A DNA stretch of 24,918 nt from Rhodobacteraceae bacterium UBA996 (GTDB taxonomy: Bacteria; Pseudomonadota; Alphaproteobacteria; Rhodobacterales; Rhodobacteraceae): the NCBI GenBank assembly GCA_002291955.1, contig DBBA01000298.1, forward strand, positions 1 through 24,918, written 5' to 3'. Shown piece by piece: positions 23,304-24,918 of this stretch (the stretch's first letter is position 1; each line of letters opens with the position of its first letter). Below the pieces are notes generated by a model that saw only the letters and a list, made by a program, of their open reading frames with translations, was not told the DNA's origin and did no database searches. A program made the translations under genes and the position numbers.

Positions 23304-24918
23304 TCACACCTCCGGCACCAATATCTCCCGTTTGCCCACGCCGTTCGCGCGCGTCACTACGCCCTGCTCTTCCATCATCTCGACGATCCGCGCGGCCTTG
23401 TTGTAGCCGATGGCGAGCTTGCGCTGGATGTAGCTGGTGGAGCACTTGCGGTCCTTGGCCACGATGGCGACGGCCATGTCGTAGAGCGCCTCGTCGCCCT
23501 CGGCGCCCATCCCGGACACGGAGCCGCCGAGGCCGAGGACGGCGTTGATGTCGGCTTCCGCGTCCTCGTCCGGGCCTTCGACCACGCCGCCGACGTAGTC
23601 GGGGGGGCCGAAGGATTTCAGGTGGCTGACGATTTCCTCGACTTCCTCGTCGGACACGAACGGCCCGTGGACGCGGGTGATCTTGGATCCGCCGGCCATA
23701 TAGAGCATGTCGCCCTGGCCGAGGAGCTGTTCGGCGCCCTGTTCGCCGAGGATGGTCCGCGAGTCGATCTTGGAGGTCACCTGGAAGCTGATCCGGGTGG
23801 GGAAGTTCGCCTTGATCGTGCCGGTGATGACATCGACGGACGGGCGCTGGGTGGCCATGATGAGGTGGATGCCGGAGGCGCGGGCCATCTGGGCGAGGCG
23901 CTGGATGCAGGCCTCGATCTCTTTCCCCGCGACCATCATCAGGTCGGCCATCTCGTCCACGATGACCACGATGTAGGGGAGCGCGCGGGGCGTGATCTCC
24001 TCGGTCTCGAACACGGGATCGCCGGTCTCGTCGTCGAACCCGGTCTGGACGGTGCGCTTGAAGGTCTCACCCCGATCCAGCGCGTCGCGCACGCGGGCGT
24101 TGAACCCTTCGATGTTGCGCACGCCCATCTTGGACATCTTGCGGTAGCGGTCCTCCATTTCCGCCACCACCCACTTGAGGGCCACGACGGCCTTCTTGGG
24201 GTCGGTGACGACGGGAGATAGGAGATGCGGGATGCCGTCGTAGACGGACAGTTCCAGCATCTTGGGGTCGATCATGATCAGGCGGCAGTCGTCGGGCGAG
24301 AGCTTGTAGAGGAGCGAGAGGATCATCGTGTTGATGGCGACGGACTTGCCGGAGCCGGTGGTGCCCGCGATGAGGAGGTGGGGCATCTTGGCGAGGTTGG
24401 CGACGACGGGCTGGCCGAAGATGTCCTTGCCGAGCGCAAGGGGCAGGCGGAGCTGGCTGTCGCCGAAGTCGCGCGTGGCGAGGATTTCGCGCAGGACGAC
24501 CTTTTCGCGGTGCACGTTCGGCAGTTCGATGCCGATGACGGACCGGCCCGGCACGGTGGAAACGCGGGCGGACAGCGCCGACATAGACCGCGCGATGTCG
24601 TCGGCGAGGCCGATGACGCGGGACGCCTTCAGCCCCGGGGCGGGTTCCAGTTCGTACATGGTGACGACGGGGCCGGGGCGGACGCTGACGATCTCGCCCT
24701 TCACGCCATAGTCGTCGAGCACGGATTCGAGCATGCGGGCGTTTTCCTCCAGCGCCTCGTCGGGCAGGTGGTGGCGCTGGATCGTCTCGGGCGAGGTGAG
24801 GAGCGAGAGGGGTGGCGGTTCCCAGGCGGGGGCGGCGGGGTCGTCGAGGAGGAGGCGGGGTTGCGCCTCGGCCATGGCCTGGCGCGAGGGAGCGGCGGGG
24901 CTGGGGGGGGGGGGGCGG
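23304..24918 (-). CDS. ftsK: DNA translocase FtsK, C-terminal motor and gamma domain (5' end beyond window)
   Basis: The visible 537 or so residues begin within a proline-rich linker at the window edge, and the frame is still open there. The N-terminal membrane domain is therefore outside, and the ATG at 24873-24875 is not the true start. The alpha/beta motor shows TMYELEPAPGLKASRVIGLA, the Walker A GTTGSGKS, and the Walker B VVIVDEMADLM. MATQRPSVDVITGTIKANFP follows. The C-terminal winged-helix gamma domain (CSTSYIQRKLAIGYNKAARI) ends normally in KREILVPEV. FtsK pumps the chromosome terminus through the division septum and activates XerCD at dif. The linker includes a 13-base G run on the plus strand. 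Confidence 0.96.
   Translation of the reverse strand, partial: RPPPPSPAAPSRQAMAEAQPRLLLDDPAAPAWEPPPLSLLTSPETIQRHHLPDEALEENARMLESVLDDYGVKGEIVSVRPGPVVTMYELEPAPGLKASRVIGLADDIARSMSALSARVSTVPGRSVIGIELPNVHREKVVLREILATRDFGDSQLRLPLALGKDIFGQPVVANLAKMPHLLIAGTTGSGKSVAINTMILSLLYKLSPDDCRLIMIDPKMLELSVYDGIPHLLSPVVTDPKKAVVALKWVVAEMEDRYRKMSKMGVRNIEGFNARVRDALDRGETFKRTVQTGFDDETGDPVFETEEITPRALPYIVVIVDEMADLMMVAGKEIEACIQRLAQMARASGIHLIMATQRPSVDVITGTIKANFPTRISFQVTSKIDSRTILGEQGAEQLLGQGDMLYMAGGSKITRVHGPFVSDEEVEEIVSHLKSFGPPDYVGGVVEGPDEDAEADINAVLGLGGSVSGMGAEGDEALYDMAVAIVAKDRKCSTSYIQRKLAIGYNKAARIVEMMEEQGVVTRANGVGKREILVPEV
24903..24915. repeat. 13-base G homopolymer inside the ftsK linker
   Basis: An uninterrupted run of 13 G on the plus strand encodes prolines in the FtsK linker on the minus strand. 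It lies three bases from the window end. Such tracts are prone to slippage and to sequencing error, so the reading frame at the edge is uncertain. Confidence 0.8.

Noticed and set aside
1..24918. CRISPR arrays, tRNA or rRNA genes
   Set aside because: No regularly spaced direct repeats and no tRNA- or rRNA-like sequence was recognised on reading through the window. A dedicated search was not possible.

Overview
The window is very GC-rich, with strong third-position GC bias. It most likely comes from the chromosome of an alphaproteobacterium in the Rhodobacteraceae/Paracoccaceae. The basis is the character of FtsK, LolA, HspQ, a Sinorhizobium-type PmtA-like methyltransferase, a DUF475 membrane protein and a caspase/Sel1 protein. 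No RNA gene, CRISPR array or intact transposase was recognised.

Left end (1-1240): debris that looks prophage-derived. It holds a 45-residue C-terminal piece of a DUF2190 capsid-decoration protein, a truncated upstream reading frame, two small unassigned ORFs and an unexplained 26-bp imperfect inverted repeat. From 1429 to 9980 the content is housekeeping-like: a Tat-type L,D-transpeptidase, a PmtA-like methyltransferase, a STAS/HATPase partner-switch pair, a cytosolic-type gamma-glutamyltransferase with a rhodanese, HspQ, a lipoprotein lytic transglycosylase, LolA, a YghU-type glutathione transferase and a DUF475/TerC-like membrane protein.

Middle (10054-21428): the most distinctive part. 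A secreted caspase-fold protein with Sel1 repeats is translationally coupled to a GT-A-like/Sel1 protein. That gene is followed at once by what looks like its own degenerate paralogue. Three minus-strand genes follow: an unknown, a secreted 119-residue protein and a lipoprotein. Divergent from them are two coupled multi-domain glycosyltransferases: a GT4-like plus GT28/MurG-like fusion, and a GT2 plus GT2 plus C-terminal domain. A radical SAM/SPASM enzyme converges on these. Overlapping ends at nearly every junction suggest a compact locus for a surface glycoconjugate or a modified cell-envelope product. The product itself cannot be named from sequence.

Right end: a 315-bp intergenic region with a perfect 22-bp palindrome precedes a type II restriction-modification pair (C5 methyltransferase plus HNH nuclease, coupled by ATGA). 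The pair is clearly more AT-rich than its neighbours and was probably acquired horizontally. It abuts the 3' end of ftsK, which runs off the window. From memory, ftsK and lolA are usually close neighbours in this family. Here they are about 15.7 kb apart in the same orientation, so much of 7603-23303 may be an inserted or accumulated accessory block.
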